64,000 nucleotides of DNA, taken from contig CAKRFU010000002.1 in the NCBI GenBank assembly GCA_934320845.1, forward strand, positions 189,077 to 253,076, written 5' to 3'. Made by a program: the position numbers and the translations under genes. The notes under the pieces are model-generated. The model searched no databases. It was not told the origin of the DNA and was given only the letters and a program-made list of their open reading frames with translations. Below, piece after piece: positions 7,404 to 14,845 of this stretch (position 1 is its first letter; every line of letters begins with the position of its first letter). The DNA comes from an uncultured Lachnospiraceae bacterium (GTDB lineage Bacteria > Bacillota > Clostridia > Lachnospirales > Lachnospiraceae).

Positions 7404-9551
7404 ATGACGGAAGTAAACAAAAAGAACACGTTGATATCGGAAGATATTTTGCCGGTTACATCAAAGAAAAGAACACTTGGTGGATTAGGCTTTGCAAATA
7501 TATGGATAGGAATGGCGATAGTTATTTCTGTATTCAGTTTTGGAGCAAGCGGAATTGATGGAATGAATATATGGGGAGTGGCAACAGCAACATTGGCAGC
7601 AAACATAATAATTGCAGTAGTTGGAAGCCTTACCGGTGACATAGGAGTTGAACATGGGCTGTCGTTTGCAACATATCTTCGTGCTCCGTTTGGACTGGTT
7701 GGAGTACATTTGCCGGCAATTGCAAGAGGAATAGTTGCATCCTGTTGGTTTGGAATAAATACATACATTGGCTCAACGGCGATAAATTATTTTACACTTA
7801 ATTTATTTGGAATAGATAATTGGTTTTTATGGTTTATTATATTTGCCGTTGTTCAAATAGTAAATACAATGTTAGGGATAAAAGCTATTGATAAGTTTGC
7901 ATCATTTGCTGCGCCTTGTATAATTCTTATTACATGCTGGATGTTTTATAAGGTAAATAGCATTGCAGTAATTAATCATATACAGATATTTGGATACAAG
8001 CCTCCACATCCTACAACATCATGCTGGATGGTTACTATGTGTGCGAATATCGGAATGTGGGCGGCATTGGCTGCGGATATACCAAATATGACGAGAAGTC
8101 TTAAAGCTCCTGTAAATGAGAAAAATTGGTTTAAAAGAAATAAAAATAACTGGATTCCGCAGTTTGCAACATTACCGCTTATAGAAACATTTATTGCAGT
8201 AATAGGTGCAATTTCTTATCTTACAACGGGAAACTGGAATCCGGTTGAAGTTATTCAGCAGACAGCAAAAGGACCGACACTTATTATACTTCTTGTGATG
8301 GTAATACTTGCACAGTGGTCTACAAACACAGCGGCAAATCTTGTACCTCCTGCCATGTGTTTTACAAATGCAGGTGCCAGGTGGAATCTGCCATATAAGG
8401 TCGCAGTTCTTATAGCAGGTCTTATAGGTGTATGTGTACAGCCTTGGAATATACTGAATCAGCTATATACATATCTTGGATATTTTGGCTCGTTTTTATC
8501 AGCACTTGCAGGTATTATGCTCTGTGATTATTATGTAATAAGACGAAGAAGAATTAATGTGCAGGATTTGTATAAAAAAGATGGTCAATATCGTTACCAT
8601 GGTGGTGTAAATATTGTTGGAATGGTTTCGTGGATACTTGGTACTGTTGCGGCTAATATAGGTTCTGACTATGGATATTTGTTTGGTGTTCCTACAGGAT
8701 TTTTAGTATATTATGTATTGATGAAAGTATGGTATTTAAAGAAATTTCCACAGGCAGAAGTTGAGTCAGGGTATTCTGCTGAATATCTGGGAATTTCAGT
8801 AGGAAATGATTGGGTGATAGAAGGGTACGAAGATGTTGCCGGGGTTGGAAATAATGAAACATCAGTTATTGATGATGTTGACGTTAGCAGTTATAGTGGT
8901 GGTAAGGATTATGAGGCAGCGACAGGTCATAAGCTTATAATTACATTTGGACGTCAGTATGGAAGCAGAGGAAAAGAACTTGCCGGAATTCTTGCAAAAA
9001 AACTTGATCTTCCGATATATGATGAAGATATGATAAAGCTGGCTTCAAAAGAACTTGGTGTTGACGAGGCAAAAGCAAAACAGGAAGATGAAACGCATAC
9101 AAATGAACTTGTTCATGCGCTTACAGCAGGTGGAATGTTTGCTGCTAAGGAGTATGAGGCATCAGCAAAGGATATAATGTTTAATGTACAATCCCAGATT
9201 ATACTTGAACTTGCAAAAAAATCATCATGTATTATAGTAGGACGATGTTCGAACTATGTGCTTGAACAGGCAGGGATACCTACATTTGACATATTTGTTG
9301 TTGCAGATACAAATGACAGAATACATCACATCGAAGAAAGAGATCATACAAATTATGAGAAAGCAAAAACATATGTAAGACAGACAGAGCGAAGAAGAGA
9401 AGCATATTTTAATTATTATACATCTTACGAATGGGGCAATCCTCAATATTATGACCTTTGCGTAAATACAAGTAATATAGATTTGAATGAACTCGCAGAC
9501 CATATTGCAGGATATATAAACATAACGGCACCTGCCAGAAAGACTGCATAA
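7404..9551 (+). CDS. NCS1-family permease fused to a C-terminal cytidylate-kinase-like domain
   Basis: A GTG at 7392 is possible, but GGTGG at 7391-7395 sits well before the ATG at 7404. Residues 1 to about 460 form an NCS1 (cytosine/allantoin/hydantoin) permease with about 12 membrane segments. After a polar linker, residues of about 505-710 form a second domain like the stand-alone cytidylate-kinase-like family: the P-loop region FGRQYGSRGKE (516-525), IYDEDMI and IIVGRCSNYVL. The frame is open throughout and the linker contains no Met codon, so a separate kinase protein is unlikely. The operon suggests import of a hydantoin such as N-methylhydantoin. The role of the kinase-like domain is unknown; it may bind or phosphorylate a nucleotide or the imported compound. 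NCS1 permeases are usually 450-520 residues, so the length itself is abnormal. Confidence 0.85.
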   Translation: MTEVNKKNTLISEDILPVTSKKRTLGGLGFANIWIGMAIVISVFSFGASGIDGMNIWGVATATLAANIIIAVVGSLTGDIGVEHGLSFATYLRAPFGLVGVHLPAIARGIVASCWFGINTYIGSTAINYFTLNLFGIDNWFLWFIIFAVVQIVNTMLGIKAIDKFASFAAPCIILITCWMFYKVNSIAVINHIQIFGYKPPHPTTSCWMVTMCANIGMWAALAADIPNMTRSLKAPVNEKNWFKRNKNNWIPQFATLPLIETFIAVIGAISYLTTGNWNPVEVIQQTAKGPTLIILLVMVILAQWSTNTAANLVPPAMCFTNAGARWNLPYKVAVLIAGLIGVCVQPWNILNQLYTYLGYFGSFLSALAGIMLCDYYVIRRRRINVQDLYKKDGQYRYHGGVNIVGMVSWILGTVAANIGSDYGYLFGVPTGFLVYYVLMKVWYLKKFPQAEVESGYSAEYLGISVGNDWVIEGYEDVAGVGNNETSVIDDVDVSSYSGGKDYEAATGHKLIITFGRQYGSRGKELAGILAKKLDLPIYDEDMIKLASKELGVDEAKAKQEDETHTNELVHALTAGGMFAAKEYEASAKDIMFNVQSQIILELAKKSSCIIVGRCSNYVLEQAGIPTFDIFVVADTNDRIHHIEERDHTNYEKAKTYVRQTERRREAYFNYYTSYEWGNPQYYDLCVNTSNIDLNELADHIAGYINITAPARKTA

Positions 9552-9622
9552 TTGGCAGACGTTTAGATTTATTAAATATGTTTGTAATGTTTATGAAAAT
9601 ATACAGAAGGGTAGGATAATGT

Positions 9623-9790
9623 ATGGAAGCAGAGATGAAAGATTATCTTGAAGAAGTTGCAATTAAATTAAAGATTGAAAATTATAAAGAGTTTGGAAAA
9701 ACGAAAGAAGAAGCACAAATAGCAATTATGCACAAATTCAATATGTCTAAAGAGCAGGCGAGACAGAAAACAGAAGTGTTATGGAATTAG
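9623..9790 (+). CDS. Small hypothetical protein, 55 residues
   Basis: An ATG at 9623 opens a 55-codon frame ending at 9790. It is rich in Lys and Glu and probably all-helical (MEAEMKDYLEE near the start, TEVLWN at the end). AGGGTAGGAT upstream is a modest ribosome binding site. It is the last gene before the bidirectional terminator and 71 bp after the permease, so it may be the operon's final gene. I do not recognise the family. Confidence 0.55.
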   Translation: MEAEMKDYLEEVAIKLKIENYKEFGKTKEEAQIAIMHKFNMSKEQARQKTEVLWN

Positions 9791-9835
9791 TATATACAGA
9801 AAATGTGTATCAATGAAAGTCATTGTAAAAGTTAT

Positions 9836-9885
9836 AAAAACAGCCATATTGTTATTAAAGTAATTAGAATATGGCTGTTTTTGTT
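9836..9885. terminator. Bidirectional terminator between hydantoin operon and thrS
   Basis: A 13-bp stem (9838-9850 with 9868-9880) is flanked by A- and T-runs. It can end transcription from both the plus-strand operon and the convergent thrS. Confidence 0.85.
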
Positions 9886-9904
9886 TATAATTAATTTCTA
9901 AAAA

Positions 9905-11677
9905 TTACATTCCAATATGAGTTCTAAGCTTTCCCCTAATCTCAGCGTCAAGTTTCTCGACAAATTCATCAAGTGGAAGAACAGTTGTCTTTTTCTCTCC
10001 GTGGAGACGGAATGATACTGTTCTCTCATCTTTCTCATTAAATCCGACTACGAGAAGATAAGGAACTTTCTGAATCTGTCCCTCACGCATACGGTAACCG
10101 AGTTTTTCAGAACGGTCATCAAGGTCTACACGGACTTTGTTTGCTTTGAGAGTGTCACAGATTTCTTTTGCGTAAGCGTTAAGTGAATCATCATCTGTCT
10201 TAACAGGCATTACACGAACCTGTACAGGAGCAAGCCATGTTGGAAGATTACCCTTTGTTTCTTCAAGAATATATGCCATAAAGCGGTCAAGAGAACCGAG
10301 TATTGCACGGTGAAGTACAACAGGTGTCTTCTTTTCGCCATCTCTGTCAATATATGAGAGATTGAATTTTGCAGGGAGACAGAAGTCGAGCTGGCATGTG
10401 GAAAGTGTAATCTCATTACCGACAGCAGGCTGAACATTTACGTCAAGTTTTGGACCGTAGAAAGCAGCTTCTCCGATTTCCTCAGTGTATTCGATGCCAA
10501 GACCATTCATAACATCACGAAGTGCATCTTCCGCTTTGTTCCACATCTCGTCATCATCATGGTATTTCTCTTTGTTCTCAGGGTCACGAAGTGAGAGCAC
10601 GCAGCGATAATTCTCGATGCCAAAGTCTTTGTATGTGCTGAAGATGAGGTCTACAACTTTTGTAAATTCATCTTTAATCTGCTCAGGTGTTACAAAGAGG
10701 TGGGCATCATTCTGGCAGAAATGTCTTCCACGCTCAATTCCCTTTAATGTTCCGCTTGACTCATAACGGAAATCATGTGCAATTTCACCGATACGGATAG
10801 GAAGGTCTTTATATGAATGTCTTCTGTTTGCATATATCATCATGTGATGAGGGCAGTTCATAGGACGAAGTACAAAGGACTCGCCCTCCATTTCCATAGG
10901 AGGGAACATATTCTCTTTATAGTGATCCCAGTGGCCTGATGTTTTATAAAGGTTAACTGTTCCGACACAAGGAGTCATAACATGGAGATAACCGAGGTCT
11001 CTTTCCTTATCTTTAATATAGTTTTCAAGCTCCTGCCAAATTGTATATCCCTTTGGTAAAAACATTGGAAGTCCACGTCCTACAAGGTCGTCAACCATAA
11101 AGAGATTCATATCTTTGCCGATTTTTCTGTGGTCTCTTTCTTTTGCTTCCTCGAGGAGTGTAAGATGGTTTTCGAGTTCCTCAGGAGTAGGGAAACATAC
11201 ACCATAAATTCTCTGAAGCACCTTGTTGTTGCTGTCACCTTTCCAGTATGCACCTGAATGACGGATAAGTTTGAAATTTCGGCAGAGTTTCACGTTATCA
11301 ACATGAGGTCCACGGCAAAGGTCAGTAAAATCACCCTGGTCATAAACAGTGATGTTTCCGTCCTCAAGGTCTGAGATAAGGTCAAGTTTGTATTCATCAT
11401 CCTTAAACATTTCTAATGCTTCTGCTTTAGAAACTTCTCTGCGGAAAATTTTCTTTCCTGATTTTGCAATTTTTTTCATTTCTTTTTCAATCTTAGCGAT
11501 ATCTTCATCACGGATAACATCTTCACCAAGATCGACATCATAATAAAATCCCTCGGCAACTACAGGACCAACCCAGAATTTTGCCTGTGGATAAATGTGT
11601 TTGATAGCCTGAGCCATAAGATGTGCACAGGAATGGTTTAATGTGTTTAATTGTTCATCTTCTTTAAAATTTACCAT
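9905..11677 (-). CDS. thrS: Threonyl-tRNA synthetase lacking the N-terminal TGS domain
   Basis: Charges tRNA-Thr. The 590-residue chain begins directly in the editing (N2) domain with the HxxxH motif (HSCAH) and later the editing-site segment DLCRGPHV. The class II catalytic core follows, with MNCPHHM and GIERGRHFCQNDAHLF, then the anticodon-binding domain near the C-terminus. Bacterial ThrRS is usually about 640 residues because of a TGS domain of about 60 residues, which is absent here. The ATG is preceded by AAAGGAG, so the short start is not an annotation artefact: the sequence upstream is the leader terminator. A Thr T-box in the leader predicts induction when tRNA-Thr is uncharged. Confidence 0.96.
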   Translation of the reverse strand: MVNFKEDEQLNTLNHSCAHLMAQAIKHIYPQAKFWVGPVVAEGFYYDVDLGEDVIRDEDIAKIEKEMKKIAKSGKKIFRREVSKAEALEMFKDDEYKLDLISDLEDGNITVYDQGDFTDLCRGPHVDNVKLCRNFKLIRHSGAYWKGDSNNKVLQRIYGVCFPTPEELENHLTLLEEAKERDHRKIGKDMNLFMVDDLVGRGLPMFLPKGYTIWQELENYIKDKERDLGYLHVMTPCVGTVNLYKTSGHWDHYKENMFPPMEMEGESFVLRPMNCPHHMMIYANRRHSYKDLPIRIGEIAHDFRYESSGTLKGIERGRHFCQNDAHLFVTPEQIKDEFTKVVDLIFSTYKDFGIENYRCVLSLRDPENKEKYHDDDEMWNKAEDALRDVMNGLGIEYTEEIGEAAFYGPKLDVNVQPAVGNEITLSTCQLDFCLPAKFNLSYIDRDGEKKTPVVLHRAILGSLDRFMAYILEETKGNLPTWLAPVQVRVMPVKTDDDSLNAYAKEICDTLKANKVRVDLDDRSEKLGYRMREGQIQKVPYLLVVGFNEKDERTVSFRLHGEKKTTVLPLDEFVEKLDAEIRGKLRTHIGM

Positions 11678-11770
11678 TGTTTTAAAGTCTCCTTTTTAAT
11701 TTTTAGTGAAATATGAGAAGTTCTATTTCATGAATAGATAATTTGTGGCGGATGTGTAAAATATATTATT

Positions 11771-12030
11771 AAAAAACACCCTTGGATACGAAAAATTCAT
11801 ATCTAAGGGTGCCTACACACGATTCCACCTTGATTTTTAACTCAACACAGCTTATAACGCAGCTATACGGTAACGCTTCAAAATATTCATGGATATTTCT
11901 TCTACGCACAGCTTAGGAGTGGTTTTCATGAGATTTTTCCATAAACGGCTCACAGCAAAATACCGTTCTCTCTGTAAGGTCAAATAACATTACTCTCTCC
12001 GTCAACGCTTTTAAAATCTTTTTTAAAAAA
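11771..12030 (-). promoter_or_regulatory. T-box riboswitch (Thr specifier) in the thrS leader
   Basis: Read on the minus strand, the leader holds a Stem I region with AGAGAGTAATG. A specifier loop follows, with ACC (complement of 11921-11923) then ACTCCTAAGCTG, and then the T-box AAGGTGGAATCGTG (complement of 11818-11831). A terminator stem (11777-11811) with a six-T run at 11776-11771 ends it. ACC is a threonine codon, matching the downstream gene. Known mechanism of the class: uncharged tRNA stabilises the antiterminator. Confidence 0.93.
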
Positions 12031-12038
12031 CTTCATTT

Positions 12039-12067
12039 ATTCTAACATAATGTTATATCAAATTCAA
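12039..12067 (-). promoter_or_regulatory. Candidate sigma-A promoter of thrS
   Basis: Minus strand TTGAAT (12067-12062) and TAGAAT (12044-12039) are 17 bp apart, placing the start near 12032 at the beginning of the T-box leader. Confidence 0.6.
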
Positions 12068-12092
12068 TAGGTGAATACCAAAGTTTTTATAA

Positions 12093-12121
12093 GTATAATT
12101 TTTCATGTTTTCCACATACTA
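12093..12121 (+). promoter_or_regulatory. Candidate sigma-G promoter of spoVT
   Basis: GTATA (12093-12097), 17 bp, CATACTA (12115-12121) agrees with the Bacillus sigma-G consensus (about GHATR, 17-18 bp, CATnnTA). spoVT of B. subtilis is sigma-G dependent, which supports the call. Assignment here is by eye. Confidence 0.5.
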
Positions 12122-12212
12122 ACTCCAAAGCTAATATATAGCAGCAAAGGAGCAGCTATTTGAAAAAATCAAATAGGGAACTCTTGGAAAATTAGATATG
12201 GAGGAAAATAAT

Positions 12213-12758
12213 GTGAAAGCTACAGGAATAGTACGAAGAATAGATGATTTAGGAAGAGTAGTTATTCCTAAGGAGATAAGGCGCACATTGCGCATCCGTG
12301 AGGGGGACCCGCTTGAAATATATACAGACAGGGAAGGAGAGGTTATTCTTAAAAAGTATTCGATGATAGGGGATATAGGGCAGTTTGCAAAGCAATATGC
12401 AGATGCGCTGGCGCAGACAACAGGTTATCTTATAATAGTGACTGACAGAGATATTATAATTGCAGCTTCAAGCGGTGTCAGAAAAGATATGGTAGGAAGA
12501 CACATAAGTAGAGATTTGGAAAAGGCAGCTATGGAGAGAAAGATTATACTGTCAGACAATACGAAACCTGATTTTTGTAAAGTTACTGATGATATGGACG
12601 GGGATTATATAGAGGCGGTTGCACCGATTATATGCAATGGCGATGCGGCAGGAACGATAGTGTTTTTATCAAAGAATACGGAGAGAATATTTGGCGAAAC
12701 AGAACAGAAAATGATAGCGGTTGCAGCAAGTTTTTTGGGTAAACAGATGGAGGGGTGA
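12213..12758 (+). CDS. spoVT: Stage V sporulation protein T (AbrB-family regulator)
   Basis: I take the GTG at 12213, because GGAGG (12200-12204) lies 8 nt upstream and the product then begins MKATGIVRRIDDLGRVVIPK, the standard SpoVT start. Residues 1-50 are the swapped-hairpin AbrB DNA-binding domain. The rest is the GAF-like regulatory domain. At 181 residues it matches SpoVT, a late forespore transcription factor that adjusts sigma-G genes. It sits at the head of the block hup, S4 gene, yabP/yabQ, divIC, spoIIE. It supports a spore-forming lifestyle. Confidence 0.95.
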   Translation: MKATGIVRRIDDLGRVVIPKEIRRTLRIREGDPLEIYTDREGEVILKKYSMIGDIGQFAKQYADALAQTTGYLIIVTDRDIIIAASSGVRKDMVGRHISRDLEKAAMERKIILSDNTKPDFCKVTDDMDGDYIEAVAPIICNGDAAGTIVFLSKNTERIFGETEQKMIAVAASFLGKQMEG

Positions 12759-12819
12759 CATTTAATAAGAATAAAGGCTAAAAAACCTTGATTTTATGGG
12801 ATTTTTGCTAGAAAAAACC

Positions 12820-12848
12820 TTGACAAACAGGTATAATGAGGGTATAAA
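12820..12848 (+). promoter_or_regulatory. Strong sigma-A promoter of hup
   Basis: TTGACA (12820-12825), 17 bp, TATAAA (12843-12848). The near-consensus match fits an abundant DNA-binding protein. A TATAAT at 12832-12837 lies too close to the -35 to be the partner. Confidence 0.75.
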
Positions 12849-12956
12849 TAGATTTGTAAGTTTTTTGCAATTGAGAATTGTAAGAATATGAATGGGAAAG
12901 TGAGGCGGAGGATACCGCTTTATTCCAAGAATACAAATATCGAGGAGGATTTATCC

Positions 12957-13232
12957 ATGAACAAGACAGAGTTAGTAGCAGCTATGGCTGAGAAAGCAGA
13001 ACTTTCAAAGAAAGATTCAGAGAAAGCTTTAAAAGCATTTATCGATGTGGTTACAGATGAGTTAAAGAGCGGAGAAAAGATTCAGTTAGTTGGATTTGGT
13101 ACATTTGAAGTTGCTGAGAGAGCTGCAAGAGAAGGAAGAAACCCTTCTACAGGTGCTACAATGAAAATTCCTGCATCTAAGGCTCCTAAGTTCAAAGCAG
13201 GTAAGGCTTTAAAGGATGCTGTAAACAAATAA
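12957..13232 (+). CDS. hup: DNA-binding protein HU
   Basis: A 91-residue HU/IHF family protein with the usual MNKTELV start and the GFGTFEV and [14 protein letters not shown] arm motifs. It binds and bends DNA as a dimer and compacts the nucleoid. AGGAGG lies 8-9 nt before the ATG at 12957; an in-frame ATG at 12888 would add 23 residues not found in HU. A near-consensus promoter precedes it and a terminator follows, so it is largely its own unit. Confidence 0.96.
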   Translation: MNKTELVAAMAEKAELSKKDSEKALKAFIDVVTDELKSGEKIQLVGFGTFEVAERAAREGRNPSTGATMKIPASKAPKFKAGKALKDAVNK

Positions 13233-13298
13233 TAGCTTAGCGGGATATTTTTCTGATTTTAGAGTCAGAAAAGCAAAATTTGAAAGCAGACTTAATTT

Positions 13299-13330
13299 AA
13301 GGGCAGGTTCTTTGAACCGGCCCTTTTTCT
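13299..13330 (+). terminator. Terminator after hup
   Basis: Stem AGGGCAGGTTC / GAACCGGCCCT (13300-13324, one mismatch) followed by TTTTTCT. Confidence 0.9.
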
Positions 13331-13391
13331 AAAATTAGAATATTGTAATAAGGTATTGTGCATAAAAGATAGCAGGAAAGTGAGGATTAAG

Positions 13392-13631
13392 ATGAGGTTA
13401 GATAAATATTTAAAGGTTTCCAGGCTTATAAAAAGACGTCCTGTTGCAAATGAAGCATGTGATGCAGGAAGAATTACGGTAAATGGAAAAGTTGCAAAAG
13501 CATCTCTTAATATTAAACCAGGAGATATTATTGAGATAAGCTTTGGAGACAAACAGGTAAAAGTAGAAGTGTTAAGCATTGAAGAAACATACAATAAGGA
13601 AGCAGCAAAGGAACTTTACAAAATGCTGTAA
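13392..13631 (+). CDS. S4-domain RNA-binding protein, YabO/Hsp15 type
   Basis: The 79-residue product starting at MRLDKYLKVSRLIKRR consists almost wholly of an S4 RNA-binding domain. It corresponds to the small S4 proteins (YabO, related to Hsp15) next to yabP and yabQ in Firmicutes, which act on ribosomal RNA or stalled 50S particles. AGGAAAGTGAGG lies before the ATG at 13392; the in-frame start at 13356 would add 12 atypical residues. Confidence 0.9.
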   Translation: MRLDKYLKVSRLIKRRPVANEACDAGRITVNGKVAKASLNIKPGDIIEISFGDKQVKVEVLSIEETYNKEAAKELYKML

Positions 13632-13641
13632 TATAAATGAT

Positions 13642-13690
13642 ACCCTCCGGCATATATTGATTATAGATATGATGCAAGGAGGGTGTTTTT
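13642..13690 (+). promoter_or_regulatory. Hairpin covering the yabP ribosome binding site
   Basis: ACCCTCC (13642-13648) can pair with GGAGGGT (13678-13684), the ribosome binding site of yabP, with further inner pairing between GCATAT and ATATG. A GTTTTTG run follows. It could be a weak terminator or a structure that hides the start site. Confidence 0.5.
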
Positions 13691-13993
13691 GTGGAAGAAA
13701 AAAATATGCAGAATAATACGGGAGCAAAAGGAGTACATAAGGTATATCTTAATGCGAGAAAATCAGCGGTTATGTCGGGGGTTAAAGATGTACTTTCATT
13801 TGATGCAAAAGAGGTTTATCTTGAGACGAATCAGGGAGTACTTTTGATAAAAGGTGATGAATTGCATGTCAATCGTTTGTCTCTTGAAAAGGGTGAAGTT
13901 GATGTGGATGGAAGAATAGACAGTTTTGCATATTCAGATGTTGAGGATAATACTAAAAAAGCAGCGACGTTCTTTGGGAGACTTTTTCAATGA
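13691..13993 (+). CDS. yabP: Sporulation protein YabP
   Basis: A 100-residue member of the YabP/YqfC family, a single beta-rich domain with VYLETNQGVLLIKGDELHV. Homologues are needed at a mother-cell stage of sporulation. The GTG start at 13691 has AAGGAGGG 7 nt upstream. An in-frame ATG five codons in is a weaker alternative. The stop overlaps the yabQ start by 4 bp, showing translational coupling. Confidence 0.92.
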   Translation: MEEKNMQNNTGAKGVHKVYLNARKSAVMSGVKDVLSFDAKEVYLETNQGVLLIKGDELHVNRLSLEKGEVDVDGRIDSFAYSDVEDNTKKAATFFGRLFQ

Positions 13994-14340
13994 GTGAAAT
14001 AATATATGGACAGGTCAGGTACCTGCTGGCATCAGCATTAAGCGGTATGGGCTGCATGTTTTTATATAGTATTATAAGAATATTTGAATCTGTACTGAAA
14101 CTATACATGCCTGTCAAAATTATAATTGACATTATATTTTGGACTGGCATTGCAATACCGGTATTCTATATTTTTTACAATATAAATTCTGGAATAATAA
14201 GATGGTACGGAATTGTTATGATTATTTCAGGGGCAGTTTTATATGAGATGGGTATATACATTCCTGTAAAGAAAAGCGTTGAAAAAATCGCAGGAAAGGT
14301 ATATAATAAAAACATATTTCGCAGGCGAAAAAAACTTTAG
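13990..14340 (+). CDS. yabQ: Spore cortex biosynthesis protein YabQ
   Basis: A 116-residue membrane protein with about three to four hydrophobic segments and a basic C-terminus. YabQ homologues localise to the forespore membrane and are needed for cortex formation. Identification rests on membrane character, length and position between yabP and divIC, with a 4-bp ATGA overlap. The C-terminus is Lys/Arg rich, ending RRRKKL. Confidence 0.85.
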   Translation: MSEIIYGQVRYLLASALSGMGCMFLYSIIRIFESVLKLYMPVKIIIDIIFWTGIAIPVFYIFYNINSGIIRWYGIVMIISGAVLYEMGIYIPVKKSVEKIAGKVYNKNIFRRRKKL

Positions 14341-14371
14341 AACGGGCGTTTGCAGAGAGGATGGTGTTAAG

Positions 14372-14683
14372 ATGGCACGCCAGCATTATGGTCATAAAAA
14401 ACATATGAATAAATTTACGATTATGGGTATTGTTTTATTGTGTGCAGTGCTTTGTTTCACTATCCTTTATCGTAAATCTGCATTAGAGGCACAGTGCAAG
14501 GAGTATAATGCACAGATTACGGAACTCAAGAAAGAGAAAAAGAGCGTTGATGAACGAACAGAAGAGTTAAAAAAATTTGAAAAGTATGTTGATACGGACG
14601 AGTATGTTGAAAAAATTGCTAGAGAGCGACTCGGTCTTGTATACAAAGGTGAGATTATATTTGAGCCTGATGATGCCAAGTGA
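14372..14683 (+). CDS. divIC: Septum formation initiator, DivIC/FtsB family
   Basis: The 103-residue protein has a short cytoplasmic N-terminus, one membrane helix at about residues 16-33, then a coiled coil rich in Lys/Glu and a short conserved end with KIARERLGLVYKGEIIF, which is diagnostic of DivIC/FtsB. It works in the divisome with FtsL/DivIB. I take the ATG at 14372, with AGAGG upstream. An upstream in-frame ATG at 14279 overlaps yabQ and is unlikely. Confidence 0.92.
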   Translation: MARQHYGHKKHMNKFTIMGIVLLCAVLCFTILYRKSALEAQCKEYNAQITELKKEKKSVDERTEELKKFEKYVDTDEYVEKIARERLGLVYKGEIIFEPDDAK

Positions 14684-14710
14684 ACAGTGACCATATAAAA
14701 TTAAATGTGA

Positions 14711-14758
14711 AGGACTGTTTATTTATGATTTAAGTTCATAAAAAACAGTTCTTTTTTT
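14711..14758 (+). terminator. Terminator after divIC
   Basis: Long stem in which AGGACTGTTT (14711-14720) pairs with AAACAGTTCT, extended by TTTATGA/TCATAAA, followed by a T-run. Confidence 0.85.
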
Positions 14759-14769
14759 GAGGTTGAGTT

Positions 14770-14802
14770 TTGACAAAATATACCATTTTTGTTTTATATA
14801 CT
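14770..14802 (+). promoter_or_regulatory. Candidate Spo0A-dependent spoIIE promoter with 21-bp spacing
   Basis: TTGACA (14770-14775) and TATACT (14797-14802) are 21 bp apart. The B. subtilis spoIIE promoter is a sigma-A promoter with abnormal 21-bp spacing that needs Spo0A. The complement of the -35 region reads TTTTGTCAAAA, one change from a 0A box (TGTCGAA). Confidence 0.6.
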
Positions 14803-14845
14803 TTCCCTTATCAGAATAGCCGTAGGGCATGAAAGGGAGAATATA

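Noticed and set aside
7349..7768. 139-codon minus-strand frame opposite the permease start
   Set aside because: Shadow frame: biased residues, no ribosome binding site, overlaps a strong hairpin.
11816..11831. Sequence resembling a tRNA T-arm (ACGATTCCACC)
   Set aside because: It is the complement of the T-box core in the thrS leader. No cloverleaf can be drawn, and I found no tRNA gene in the window.
12832..12837. TATAAT as the -10 of hup
   Set aside because: Only 6 bp from TTGACA; TATAAA at 12843-12848 has 17-bp spacing.
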